A stretch of DNA of 64,000 nt from assembly GCA_008638375.1 (NCBI GenBank), contig CM018051.1, positions 33,949,740-34,013,739 on the forward strand. The letters run 5' to 3'. Below, in pieces: positions 48,322 to 58,944 of this stretch (positions within the stretch are counted from its first letter, which is position 1; each line of letters starts with the position of its first letter). A program made the translations under genes and the position numbers. The notes beneath the pieces were generated by a model. The model did not search any database and was not told the origin of the DNA. It saw only the letters and a program-made list of their open reading frames with translations. The DNA is from Nyssa sinensis. Taxonomy: Eukaryota; Streptophyta; Magnoliopsida; Cornales; Nyssaceae.

Positions 48322-49960
48322 CCATGATTGAATCAGACTTCATCTCTGTTGCATAATTAAATTCGAACCCATGTCCCAAGTTCAATAGGAAATCTAATTT
48401 TGTTAAATTTTTCCTTGATGCCAAATAGATAAAGAGGGGTTAGAATGCAAGCTAATAGTCCAAAGAGTTTTTTTGTTTTCAAAACTTTAAGTAGGATAAG
48501 ATCCAATTTAACTGGAAAAGAAAGATCATTTCTTAGAAAATGAAGCATGCACTTTCTTTCTTTCTTTTTAATTTTGAAGTTTGAATTTTTTGATTTTTTT
48601 TTAAACAAAAGTAAGGGCATAATGCCTAGGTAGCCCCTAAGTCCTAAGAGGATGAAACAATTTTCTTATATCAGGAAAGCAATCTTAAAGGTTAGGAAGA
48701 TGCAATCCCAATAGAATTTATCAGACCTTACTAGAAGGGCCAAAATGAACCTTAATTTATCAGATGAGGATCCTAAAAAGAGGTGACTCTTGAAAAGGAA
48801 TTGAAAACATATCTCAAGTAGTTGGCATGATAGGAAGAATTGAGAGGGGGACCACAAATTGGAGCCTGACTTGATTCCTAAGACGACTAAAGGATCTAGA
48901 TTGTGAAATCTCAGAAGTCATACCTACCCTTTAAATTCTGGCATAGTGAGGGACTTGAATGAAAGTCATTTCTAAATTTTGAGGGAAAGGTTCCCAAAAG
49001 ATCGAAAAAATATTTGAAATTGATCTGGACCTTTACTACGACCAAACATGATTAGACGAGTTGATTTATGTGATGAGAATAAACTCAAAAGGTTCATTTT
49101 GAAAGCCATTTTGTTGGCTTGGCTAGCCTGTTTTCAAGCCAGTTGTGGGTACCTACTTTCAAAAAACACCTGTGTTATTTAACTCGTTTAGTGTCAAGGA
49201 AAACCCAAAAAAGTCTCATTTATAGTCCCATTTCAGCTTGCAAAATTGGCTTTCTAGGAAAAAATCAAAGTTTTCAAAAAAATTCAAATAAGAAAAACAT
49301 TTGTAGAGTGGGAGGGCAACTTTTTGTGTGCTGATTAGCACGGCACACGAAGGCTTTTAACCTCTGTGTCGATCGACCAACAGAGAGGGGTATTTTTTAT
49401 TTTTTTTTACTTTTTGGATTTTTCTAACTTTACAAAATTGCGTGAAAAGGTCTGTGTGTGTCTTACCAAAACTGGGTTTAAAGTCCTGAATCAAGAATCT
49501 AGGGTAGATTATATGCATGACGCTTCAATCGGGTAAAGGTTCAAGGTTCCCTTTCTAATAGGACGTGCCATATACCTCCCACAGCCATTAGATTGTAATG
49601 ACTATGGTACTGCATTACCTTTTCGCATACCATCCCAAAGCCACTAGAGTGTAGTGTCCCTGGTCAAGTGGTATTTGATCAAGGAGTAGAGGGCTTTCAC
49701 CGGCGACAACCGTCAAGCTAAATGACCATATAGGGCGAGGGCTACTAACTATCCGAGGTTTGGAGGGTATGTAGTACAAATACAACATATGAAAGTGATT
49801 TGTGTGAAAGGTATTCAGATTTTAGTCTTTTTCCATTCATTCATCTATACATTCAAGCATACATCCATTCATCCATCATAAAGCATAAAAACAAATGAAC
49901 ATAAAACAAGTAAACAAAATAGCCCTGAAGTGAATACTTCATCGAGTCTAGCCCTATTTA
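48322..49960 (-). other. H 5' leader
   Basis: Sequence between the PBS and gag of H. No product recognised in the short frames here. A T-run is near 49396. Consistent with the long leader of Tat/Ogre-type elements. Confidence 0.5.
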
Positions 49961-49980
49961 GTTCCCAGTGGAGTTGCCAC
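49961..49980 (-). other. Putative primer binding site of H
   Basis: Minus strand GTGGCAACTCCACTGGGAAC, directly inside the 5' LTR, similar to the TGGCGACTCCACTGGGGA-type start seen in plant Tat-like elements. The tRNA is not assigned. Confidence 0.6.
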
Positions 49981-51968
49981 TATGGGCGCCAGCACTGAAA
50001 AAAATGAGAGTATGTCATCCTTTTATGGATTTAGAGGGATCCCGACTGTCTCCTTCCCTTAAGGTAGGAAGGAACACCTATTATGGGAGATAGAGAAATT
50101 GAGGAGTCGCCAACTTGTTTTTAGGCAAGAAACAAGCAAACTTGTTACAACAAAAAATAATAAAAAGAAAACTGAAAATGAATGAAATAATTAAAACTTA
50201 TTTGCCTTGTCTCCTAATTACATTCTAAAGATCCCTTGACATGGATCAAATAAATAAAGCATTGGAATAAAAAAGCAAAAACCAAAAAAAAAAAAACATG
50301 GATCCAGGGGCTAAGGTATAGAGTGGGAAGGTGGTAGGCACCCACCCTGCCCGATCCGAATGGATCGGCCTCGAATAGTCACTTACAAGGCTATTTTTTC
50401 ATGATAAAAACTGGAAAAAAAAAAAAAGACATGTGAGTGCGGAAAAGATAAATAATAAAAGATCTAGCGTGAATAAATAAAGCAGAACAAAAAAGACAGA
50501 AGATAAATCTAACTTGGGCCCGAAGGCTTCCTATGTATCCGTTCAGAAAATAGAATCAGAGTCACGTAGTTCTCTAGTTTACCCTTTTTTATCAAGGGTG
50601 ATAAAAGAGGTGAGATCAACCGAATCTAAAGAAAACTATTAAGGGTTCGAGAGCCTACCTTATTTAGTTATGGTAGTCAGACAGCACTTCAACTAGGAAA
50701 GTTTGGATTAGAGGCTTCTGTCGGGCAGATCTGCGATTTGTTCTTTGGTTCGAAAAGCGTCTCTTTAACCATCTTCGCGGAGAGAGGCTGTCACTTCGGC
50801 AAGGCTTTGGCCTCAAGAGAGGGAGGGTTCTTGTAAAAAGAACCCCAAAATTAACCTAACAGCGTAAGACTATGAAAATCATCTTCCCTCGTGTCCTTAA
50901 AACTAATGGCCAGAGGGCTCTATTTATAGGAAAATATAGAGATTTGATCCAAGGGTCTAAGATAAAACCCTAAAATAGAAGGCCATGATCATGTAATGAG
51001 TGATAATTAAATAAATAAAAAATTAAATAAGAATGATTATGCTAACTAAATGAATTAATAAATAATTATGGCAATGCACGAACCAATAGAATTTATGTCT
51101 GCATACAAGAACCGATGAGATAAAAGAGAAATAGAATTTAAATGAAAAATAAACTTTAAAATGAAAATGTCTAGGTTCAATGTATCTCCATTTAAGGAAA
51201 TATCAAGCAACTAGATTTATGGAACCTCTAAAAGTGAAAAGTTCTAATTAAGCCTAAATAGACTACTATCACTCAAGATTACCAAATCGCCCCCAATTTG
51301 GTGAAAAAGTCTCTAAATTGCCATAAGACATGTGAAATGACTAAATTACCCCAAATTCGTCACCAGAAGGTTAAAATTACCAAAATACCCTCATGTGGGT
51401 AAAATGATATGAAAATTACGAAAATTCTCTTCAAGTGACTAGGAAGTCCTACTGAGGGTATGATTGTGCCAAAATCACCAAAATGCCTTAGTAGGCAACA
51501 AGGTGCCGAAATTACCAAAACGCCTTCCAATAGGCAAGAGAGTCCTAATGGGAGTGTAACTCTATCAAGAAGAGTCCTACTTAGATTAGAACACTAACAG
51601 GAGAGTCCTATAGGGAATAGGACTCTATTAGGAGGAGTCCTAATGGAACTGGGACTCTGGCGAAAGAGTCCTAGTAGGAATAGGATTCTGTCATGAAGAG
51701 TCCTAATGGAATTGGGACTCTGGGAGGAAAGTCTTGGCAGGAGTAGGAATCTATCTAGAGGAGTCTTAATGGAATTGGGACTCTAACAGGAGAGTCCTAG
51801 AGGGAGTAAGACTCTGTTAGGAGGAATCCTAATGGAACTGGGACTTTGGCAAGAAAGCCTTAACGGGAATAGGACTCTATCAGGAGGAGTCCTAATGGAA
51901 ATGGATTTCTTGGTATAACTACCAAATTGCTACCACTTAATTAAGGGTCACAAAATGAAGTGTCTACA
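49981..51968 (-). repeat. 5' LTR of H (1988 bp)
   Basis: Longer partner of 36088-37572. TATAAATA (minus) at 50928-50921 sits in the same context as in the other LTR (GGGCTCTATTTATAGG on the plus strand). The array of about 62-bp units with AGAGTCC/GGACTCT words is at 51535-51905. The tip reads TATGGGCGCC here and TGTGGGCGCC in the other LTR. Confidence 0.88.
50921..50928 (-). promoter_or_regulatory. TATA box of the H 5' LTR
   Basis: CTATAAATAGAGCCC on the minus strand, conserved in the other LTR at 36721-36714. Likely the core promoter of H. Confidence 0.7.
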
Positions 51969-52042
51969 GTAATGTGATTAAATTTTATTCAAGTGTCCTA
52001 GTGTTACCCAAACATGTCGTCCCTAAGTGTTCTAAACCTAAA

Positions 52043-52054
52043 GCTCTAATACCA
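52043..52054 (-). other. Primer binding site of Tekay
   Basis: Minus strand TGGTATTAGAGC, three bases inside the 5' LTR. It is the initiator-Met tRNA PBS (TGGTATCAGAGC) with one C-to-T change. Confidence 0.88.
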
Positions 52055-52057
52055 TTC

Positions 52058-54064
52058 TGTCACACCTTGGGCCCCAAAGACCCGAGGGTAACCTTGTAAA
52101 ATCAAGGTCAAACTAAATAAAAGATTCTTGTACATCTCAAACCACCTTGTGATATGCATATTCTCACTTTAGTTTTTCAAAACAAAAATATTCATTCACA
52201 TTCCATACACAAAACCCAACAAGGTTTTCATACATAAATTTCAAAAGTATATTCATCTTCTGATTGCTATTTCTAAGTCAAAGGAATACTGGTCTGATTA
52301 AGGCTTCCTAGCCTTCACATCAACATATAAAGACCATAGGGTCTTTTTCATTCCCAAAATAACAAAAGACAAAAATAAAAGTTACGAGTTTAATTACATC
52401 CAAAAAAAATATAAGAGTCTAAAAGATATGTCCTTCTAATCCATATCATCGAGTAACCAACTCCTTGCCATTACCCACATCTAGTAGGGCTCAATACAAC
52501 AACCCCGGTATAGCAACTAAACAAAAGGAAGAATAAAAGGTGACAAGTGTAGGCATGTGTTAAGTGTAGTGTCAAGCAAATGTCACTAAGCATTACCAAA
52601 AATTTCAATTCAATGAACATTCATAGCATGATCAATTGAAATAAGGACATCAATACAACAATAGTAATATATTTCAATTCTCATAATAAGAATGAAACAC
52701 AAAAGGAGGTTACTTAGATTATCATTACTGCACTCATCTCAACAATACTACTTTCTACTTCCACTTCTTTTGTAATCTTATAAGACTATCTAATGGCCCC
52801 CGGTTGAACCTGTGTGCTTTTCGAGCTACTAACCCGATGGAAACATACGACCACCCTTGCGGGGTTATGGTTCGTAACCAAAGGGAGACACGACCCTTTT
52901 CACAAAAACCTCAAATAACTATCCATGACTTTCTTTTACTCAACTTGTAATTTCTTCTTTCATTTCTTCCCCTTTCTCAACCCTTCAACTATCTAGATTC
53001 TCATTCATTCCTCATAAAGTATTTATTCAATCTTTCATTCAATAAAGGGTATCCAAAGGGGTAATATCATTCACATCAAAGGGAAAATGTTACATATGCA
53101 GTACAACCAATAATTTCACCATACAACATCATCATTTGAGAATTTTATCAAACACTTAGTAGGTATGTCAACTTCTTACATGTTCATGAATAACAAGTAA
53201 ATAATTCTTGAACATTCAAGTAAAGGAATTTTAAGCCGGCATTATACATTAAACACACATTTCAACATTCTAGACAATATATATCAACTATTAAGTACAC
53301 AACGTTCATCTACTAGTTCATCTAAAAATTTACATCATTCTCTACACAAATTTCATACAAGATAGTCCATAGAAATGTCATGTAATGTATATTTTCTTCC
53401 TAACATTCATTCTTCACCTAACTTAAAAGCTTTACCTCCCAAGAAGTGTGGATTTGTGTGTAGAGAAAGATTCCAATTTCAAGCTTCAATCCTTGCTCCC
53501 AAAACCTTAGAAATGATTTATACTGTTTATTTCACTCAACCAAGCTAGATCTACAAAGAATTTCAAGATATTTGAAATAAAAATGAAAAGCCCCAAATTT
53601 TACCTTGTGTTATTGAAGAAATCTTGAAATTCTAACTTTTCAATCAGTAAAAATTCTTCTCATACTTGAATCCTTATGGTGTGATGTGTTTACAAGGCTT
53701 GAAGATTCATGAATGCCCAAGAATTTCCCAAACCGTAAATTTTCGCTTGTCTAAAGAGAGTTTGGAAGAGAAGGGAAAATGAATTTTATGCTCAAATTAC
53801 TTTTCAGCCCGCAACTTAAAGTGTTTTGTCGCACGTTCGTTTAAACGAACAAGCCTTTCGTTTGAATGCAAGTCGAACAAATATCAAACGATATTTACAG
53901 TAGACTTTCTGGTGCTCGTTTGAACGAACAGCCCATTCCATGTATCATTACTCCATATTACGTTGTTTAAATTCTTTCCACTTTATTATTACGTTCGTGA
54001 GGTTTACTATCATGAAAAAGTACTATTATTTGTTATTTATTTTTTAATTTTATGAAACTTTACA
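52058..54064 (-). repeat. 5' LTR of Tekay (2007 bp), uninterrupted
   Basis: Starts (plus strand) TGTCACACCTTGGGCCCC, ends ATGAAACTTTACA. It matches the 3' LTR throughout and has the empty site of X copy C (AGAAA once, 53617-53621). TATAAA on the minus strand is at 53522-53517. A perfect 16-bp palindrome GTTCGTTTAAACGAAC is at 53835-53850, with a related word near 53918. Confidence 0.93.
53517..53522 (-). promoter_or_regulatory. TATA box candidate of the Tekay 5' LTR
   Basis: CAGTATAAATCATTTC on the minus strand, conserved in the 3' LTR near 15447. Likely the core promoter, about 545 bp from the LTR start in its own direction. Confidence 0.5.
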
Positions 54065-57000
54065 ACAATCGTCTAATATATCTAGTTTTACATATTACAA
54101 GCCCAAATCTCTTTCCTTGGCAATAACTTCAAAAATAACAAAATAAGCTGCGGAACTCTCATCCAAATCTAAAAAGGTGGCTGTAAAACTCTGTCTCCTC
54201 TTAAGCCAGACCATCGGGGCTTGTACTTGAAATATGTGGGAATAAACCTTGTGAGCTTACACAAAGCTTGTGAGTAACACATATTTCCTATCGTGGGTTT
54301 GAGAAATCACTTGCTACAAATTTTCCTTATAAAATGGATAACAATTAAGAAATCTTTACTTGAAAGCTACTGGAACTCTTTTCATAATACAATAAATAAA
54401 TATGTGGTTTTCCAACATGTGATGAAATCATTATATAAAAGTTCATGCCAGTTTAGTTTCGCAAGATGTTATTTTATGATGCATTTCACAACAGTGGAAG
54501 GAAATAGGTAAGTATCATATGCCAACATCTTTATAGCATATGCCCTTAAGGATCAATGTTGTCACCTTGGTGACCATATATGCAATTTAGAGCTCTGGGC
54601 TTACATAGCCCCTTTCGGATTCTAGACTCCTAGTGAAGTCCTTGCCTTATTGGCCAAGTAATTGCCTATCGGTTCTTATCCCCCGGCAAGGTCTATAAGG
54701 CAAGTTCTACATAAAGATGTGGTTGCAAAACATTCTTGGCTATCCAATCTCAAAAACATTTAGGAATGCTTAAAGCATGTTGTCTAAATTTTAACATAAT
54801 AGTAGAAAGTTATTTCAATGATAAAGCATAGCATGCAATGTGAAAAGTCAATGAAGAACTGAAATTAAACTAGAAGTACTCACAGATTATACTTGTTCTT
54901 CAGCTACCTGATAGCTACTATTGCGTTCTTGGTTATTGGGCAACTCAAATTCCTGGAAGTTGTCACCTAGTCTCTCATATCTAGTGGCCAACATTTTTGC
55001 GGCCCTTTCTATCATCCATCAACCTTTTGGGACAATAGGGGTTCTAATGATAAAAGGGTTCCAACTTAGTACTTCCACTCTCTAGTCAATCCTTATCTTT
55101 CTCTTTTCTACCTCTTTTCTCCATGCTTGATCATTTATAACTTATCCTTAATTGGTTGGTTCGATTCTCAAGTTTCCAGGCCCTGTGATAGTAATCAATA
55201 TCCATTAGTTATTATTTTAAAAGCATGTTTCTTAAGGAATAATACTTTACGAACCTTAGTTTTCTCAAACGGACTCCACCACTAGGTTCAGAATATTTAA
55301 AATGCTTAAGTCTGAAGTTTCATAATTTTTGGAGTTCATTTGATTACCTAACTAAGACTGTTATATTTTTAGAAAAATCTTTTGCTAAAACAGACCCCCA
55401 TCATTAGGTCCAAAGCGTAAAAAAATGCTAAAATAGGTATTTTCATAGTTATCGGGGTTCAATTGACAGCTTAATTAATACATTAGGACATAATTCGGGT
55501 TATCCTAGTTTGTCTGTCCATATTTTTCGAGATCTAATTTCATAAATCGAGCTTTGCCATTGAGTCTGGAATGCCCAAAAACATTGGGTTAGAGTCTTCT
55601 TGCATATTTGTTGTTTTTTATTTAACCACTTTTAGGCCCAAGGGTAAAATAGTAATTTTACCAAGCATTATTGGCATTATTGTAATAATATTTTTATTGT
55701 ATTTAATTTTTCAGTATCTCATTTGTTGAAATGGACTCTGCCATTGAGAACGGAACGTAGAGAAATGCTAACATGGACACCTCTTTCGTTTTATTTGGGC
55801 ATACATAGCATTTAATTAATCTAATTAACTAATTAATTACATAATATATATTTGTTATATTAGTTAAATACACAGGGTGGTCAGTGGCTTATTGGTAGCC
55901 ACTAAGTCCATAGATTCTTGTGGCGTGGTGGTCTTGGGTTTGATTCTAGGGATCGGAATAGCAAGTTCCTTACCCCTTTTTTTTTTTTTTGTTTTTTTTC
56001 TAAATTAACCTCCGCCAAGCAGCCCCTTAACAAATTTTCAAAGCATTAAAAAATCCACAAAATGACGTAGCTTCTTTTAGCTCTTACTCTGCCTCGGCGA
56101 GTTTCAACCCAAACCTAAAACGAACCCAGATCTGATGATCCTGTTACTGTTCATCGTATTCCTCAAGATGATGAACAGTAACATTAAACCCTAAAAATTT
56201 CTACTTAATTTCGTGCATTTTGTGTTGTGATCCTTATTTGTTTTCAAGGATACAAGTTTATGGAAGCTAATTAAGACCTTTAGCATTTATTTAGGGGATT
56301 AAAATAGTCTCAAGAGTCTCTATTTAGAGTTTGATAATCGAGCCTGCAACTCCATCATAAAGGTTCATCTTTGAACCCTTTTACCTCAGGGTTGGTTTGT
56401 CGTGGTCTTAGGGTTATGGGGATTCATTCCCTGATCAAGAAATCAGGTTTAGGGTTCAATTTGTGAGGGTTGATTTCAAACCCATATTATACAACTCCCA
56501 ATGTCTCTCTCGTCCTTGGTCCATTTTGAATAACGTCGGTTGTTTTGTGACCCTTGTAGCTTCTAAATCAAGTCTAAGTGTTAGAAATTTGTTTCTTTCT
56601 GGTCGATTCAGACCCACCCTTTTGGTGGTCATAAATGGTGGCTTCTGTGTTTCTTTACTAATTTTTAGTGGTTTAACTCGTAAAGAGTGATTTAGCATCC
56701 ACAAAAATTACCAGAAATTGAAATAAATCAAGGAGGGTTCGATTTCTACCTATTTGAGTGCTTCTCTGAATTGCTCTCTTTAGAACTTTTCTCTTGGTTT
56801 CCTTTCTCTTCCAAACGTAGTGCTTCTGTTCCTTCTCTCTAGTGTAGTTGATAGACCTCTTCTTCTCCTTCAGATAGTCGTGCATAGATGAGTCCTTCTT
56901 CTTCGTCTTCTTCTTCTTTTTCTTTCTCTATCTCTCTCTCTGTCTCTCTTTCTCTCTCTTCATCTGAATCCTTATGATACCCTTCCCTCACACATGATCT

Positions 57001-57514
57001 AAATAATTTGATCTATTGCATGTTCACATGATTGGTTGGAGGGGAGGTGCAGTAGGGTCGTGACACATAATGTCTTTTTGAATTTCCCTTCACTCTTGTA
57101 CTTTAGGTATATTTTCTAAGGCCATCAAAACACAAAAGTGTTAGTTGCCCAGTGGTTTTCCTCTTTGCGTGATTGTTGTTCATTTGTTCAAGGTGTTGGG
57201 TTCAAGACTTGGCCAAACCCTTATTGGCCTTACTTTTCTTTATTTTCATTTTTCTTTTGTTATGGTCACTTAGTCTCTTTTAAATAGGACTTATAAGTTT
57301 ACTCACTATTTAAAACTAAGGTGTGTAAAACATGGTTATTATTTACTAATGCCTCTTGATTCTTATTTGAATTCCTAATTTGTATATTGACACTGCATTT
57401 GCACTTAAGTTAAGTCATGGCTAATCGTTCGAAATACTACCAAAAGATCCACTTTTTCATTGATAATATTCATTACAATGTCTTAACCATCTATTAGCCA
57501 GGTTGGGTGTTACG
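54065..57514 (-). repeat. Right arm of X copy K
   Basis: Continuation of copy K after the Tekay insertion. It contains the GTGAGCTTACACAAAGCTTGTGAGTAA-type word found in all X copies near their start (54250-54280). Diverged ~140-bp modules lie at 55250-55690. A tRNA-like stretch near 55880-55950 (GGGTTTGATTCT) and a second at 57138-57213 are present. A CT-rich tract is at 56890-56960. Frames at 56456-56885 and 57544-57846 show no known product. Confidence 0.75.
57138..57213 (+). other. tRNA-like Pol III-box module in X copy K
   Basis: TAGTTGCCCAGTGG (57142-57155) resembles box A and GGGTTCAAGACTT (57198-57210) box B. It lies 301-376 bp from the right terminus of K, comparable with copies A and D. 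Weaker than the one in D. Confidence 0.45.
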
Positions 57515-57551
57515 TAGTAGACATTGTATCATCATGTCTGTAGTTAACTTG

Positions 57552-58886
57552 TGTTGTGAAAAAAATTTCCCAAAAATGCGTATTTGAAAATACTTTGAAA
57601 AATTGAGTTCACAAGGCAAGCAGAGAATGAGCAACTCTTTGTTGCTCGTTCGAACGAACATCTGAGGCTCATTCTTGTTCGTTCAATCTCATTTGAAAGG
57701 ACTGTATCAAATGATGAGATGTACCCTTTACATTTTACTCGTTTGATATTTGTTCCTTTCTCATTTGAACAAATGGTGCTCGATCGAATGAACACTACGC
57801 GAAACACAAAAAAAAAATTATTTTCAAGCCACTTTTTAGATCCCAACTCATTGATATAAATTGATGGAAATTCAATTTGAGATCAGGAAGAATAGAGTTA
57901 GAGAAAGTTCAAATTATGAGAGTTATACACTTAAGAGATCCTTGAGCTTTCATAAGTGAACATTCATACATGTAAATCATGTACATCTCTACTCTAATCA
58001 TTCATTGATTTTGATCACATCACATGATCCAAGTCAATTCAAAGAGCCTCAATTCCATTTCAATTCACCATTGAAGAGTTTGGAGTTCAACATTGGGGAT
58101 TCATTATTGAGCGATTGGATGAGTCCGAGGTTGCGAGGAGTTTCGATTTTGAAAAGGCTTGATCGGAGGATTCCAAGACCATGAGGAGCATTCAATTGTA
58201 TGAAAATTCTGACTATGGAGGAAGCTTGTGGATTCAATGGAAGATTGAAGGCAGTTGAGTAGAACAGTGCTTGAGGTACTAAGTTCGGTTCTTTATTGCA
58301 TTATAATTCAATCTCACGCATAGTGGACTCTTCCATGAGCATGGCCGGTTTTAGACTTTTACACCTTGGATAGTTTTCCTTAGGGGTTTCTCCATCATCA
58401 CTTCGGTTTTCAACTCTCATACTCTTAATGCTTTACAATTTCCAATTTGTTAGAATTGAATGCTTTTGCTTAATAGAAATTTAGGTTTTCGTGAATTATG
58501 AAATTTAAATATCAATTGAATAATTGAAAACCCTAATTGTGTAATTGGAATTGTTAATTGAATTATGGAATTGAAATTTGATCACATAATCTAATTTTTA
58601 CTTAAATTATGAAATTGGAAATTGAATTGGATTAGTGGATCAATTAGGCTTGTGTTGAATGGTTTATATGTTGAACACTACATGATTACTACATTGGATA
58701 AATTGAGCTTATAATTGAATTGTTGATGTTTATTGAATATTGATTGAAGGTACAATTCATATATTATGCCATCTTAGTAGTTTTGAGTGTTGTGGTTGAA
58801 AATTTTCAAGAATTTAAAAAGTTACTACAAATCTATTCAACCCCCCCTGTTTCTTGGTTAGTTTCATACCACAAGACCAATAAACA
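57552..58886 (+). repeat. Putative 5' LTR of a Sirevirus
   Basis: Proposed from TGTTGTG (57552) to AATAAACA (58886), because a PBS-like word and a Sirevirus gag follow. Near its end it has CTATTCAACCCCCC, a phrase common just before the PBS in plant copia elements. It contains the palindrome CGTTCGAACG (57647-57656). No second LTR is in the window, so both ends are tentative. 57515-57551 is the flank of X copy K. Confidence 0.4.
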
Positions 58887-58888
58887 AA

Positions 58889-58902
58889 AGGGTATTAGAG
58901 CC
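58889..58902 (+). other. Primer-binding-site-like word of the Sirevirus
   Basis: GGGTATTAGAGCC resembles the initiator-Met PBS TGGTATCAGAGCC with two changes. It is 43 bp before the gag ATG. Confidence 0.55.
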
Positions 58903-58944
58903 TACTCTCAAAGGCAATTGATTGCATATCTATAAATGTGAAAA

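Larger units (their letters stand above)
36088..51968 (-). mobile_element. Element H: gag-only Tat/Ogre-type retrotransposon in the Tekay leader
   Basis: Two long direct repeats, 36088-37572 and 49981-51968, both end (plus strand) in GGTCACAAAAT...TACA and start GGGCGCC; they are LTRs. The minus-strand PBS-like GTGGCAACTCCACTGGGAAC (49980-49961) gives the direction. The interior, once D (42087-47554) is removed, has Tat/Ogre-type gag pieces but no PR, RT, RNase H or integrase that I can find. It also has two tandem arrays near the 3' LTR. Net length is about 10.4 kb. Flanks ATAAC (36083-36087) and GTAAT (51969-51973) match at only three of five bases, so the TSD is weak and the exact outer ends are less sure than for the others. 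Confidence 0.8.
13998..54064 (-). mobile_element. Tekay/Del-type chromovirus carrying five nested insertions
   Basis: Minus-strand Ty3/gypsy element. Outer ends are TGTCACGCCCC at 13998 and AAACTTTACA at 54064, flanked by ACAGT (13993-13997) and ACAAT (54065-54069), a TSD with one mismatch. Order on the minus strand: 5' LTR (54064-52058), PBS TGGTATTAGAGC, leader, gag (from 35624), PR, RT, RNase H, integrase with chromodomain, polypurine tract, 3' LTR (19738-13998). Inserted into it are C, A, B, G and H. Taking these and their duplications away leaves about 9.45 kb, a normal size for Tekay. RT and PR resume exactly across the insertion points, which proves the nest. All genes carry stops or frameshifts. 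Confidence 0.92.
13797..57514 (-). mobile_element. Family X solo-LTR-like copy K, split by the Tekay nest
   Basis: Left arm 13797-13997 starts TGTCACATCTCTAGCCCC; right arm 54065-57514 ends GGTTGGGTGTTACG. The final A of the expected TTACA has become G. Flanks are TAGAA (13792-13796) and TAGTA (57515-57519), a TSD with one mismatch. Removing the Tekay insertion (13998-54064) and one 5-bp duplication leaves about 3.65 kb, almost the same as X copy C (3.66 kb). That agreement is the main support for joining the two arms. No coding sequence is seen. Confidence 0.75.

Noticed and set aside
58120..58160. Hammerhead-ribozyme-like GATGAGTCCGAGG word
   Set aside because: The conserved CTGATGA and GAAA core boxes are not both present, and no third helix can be formed.
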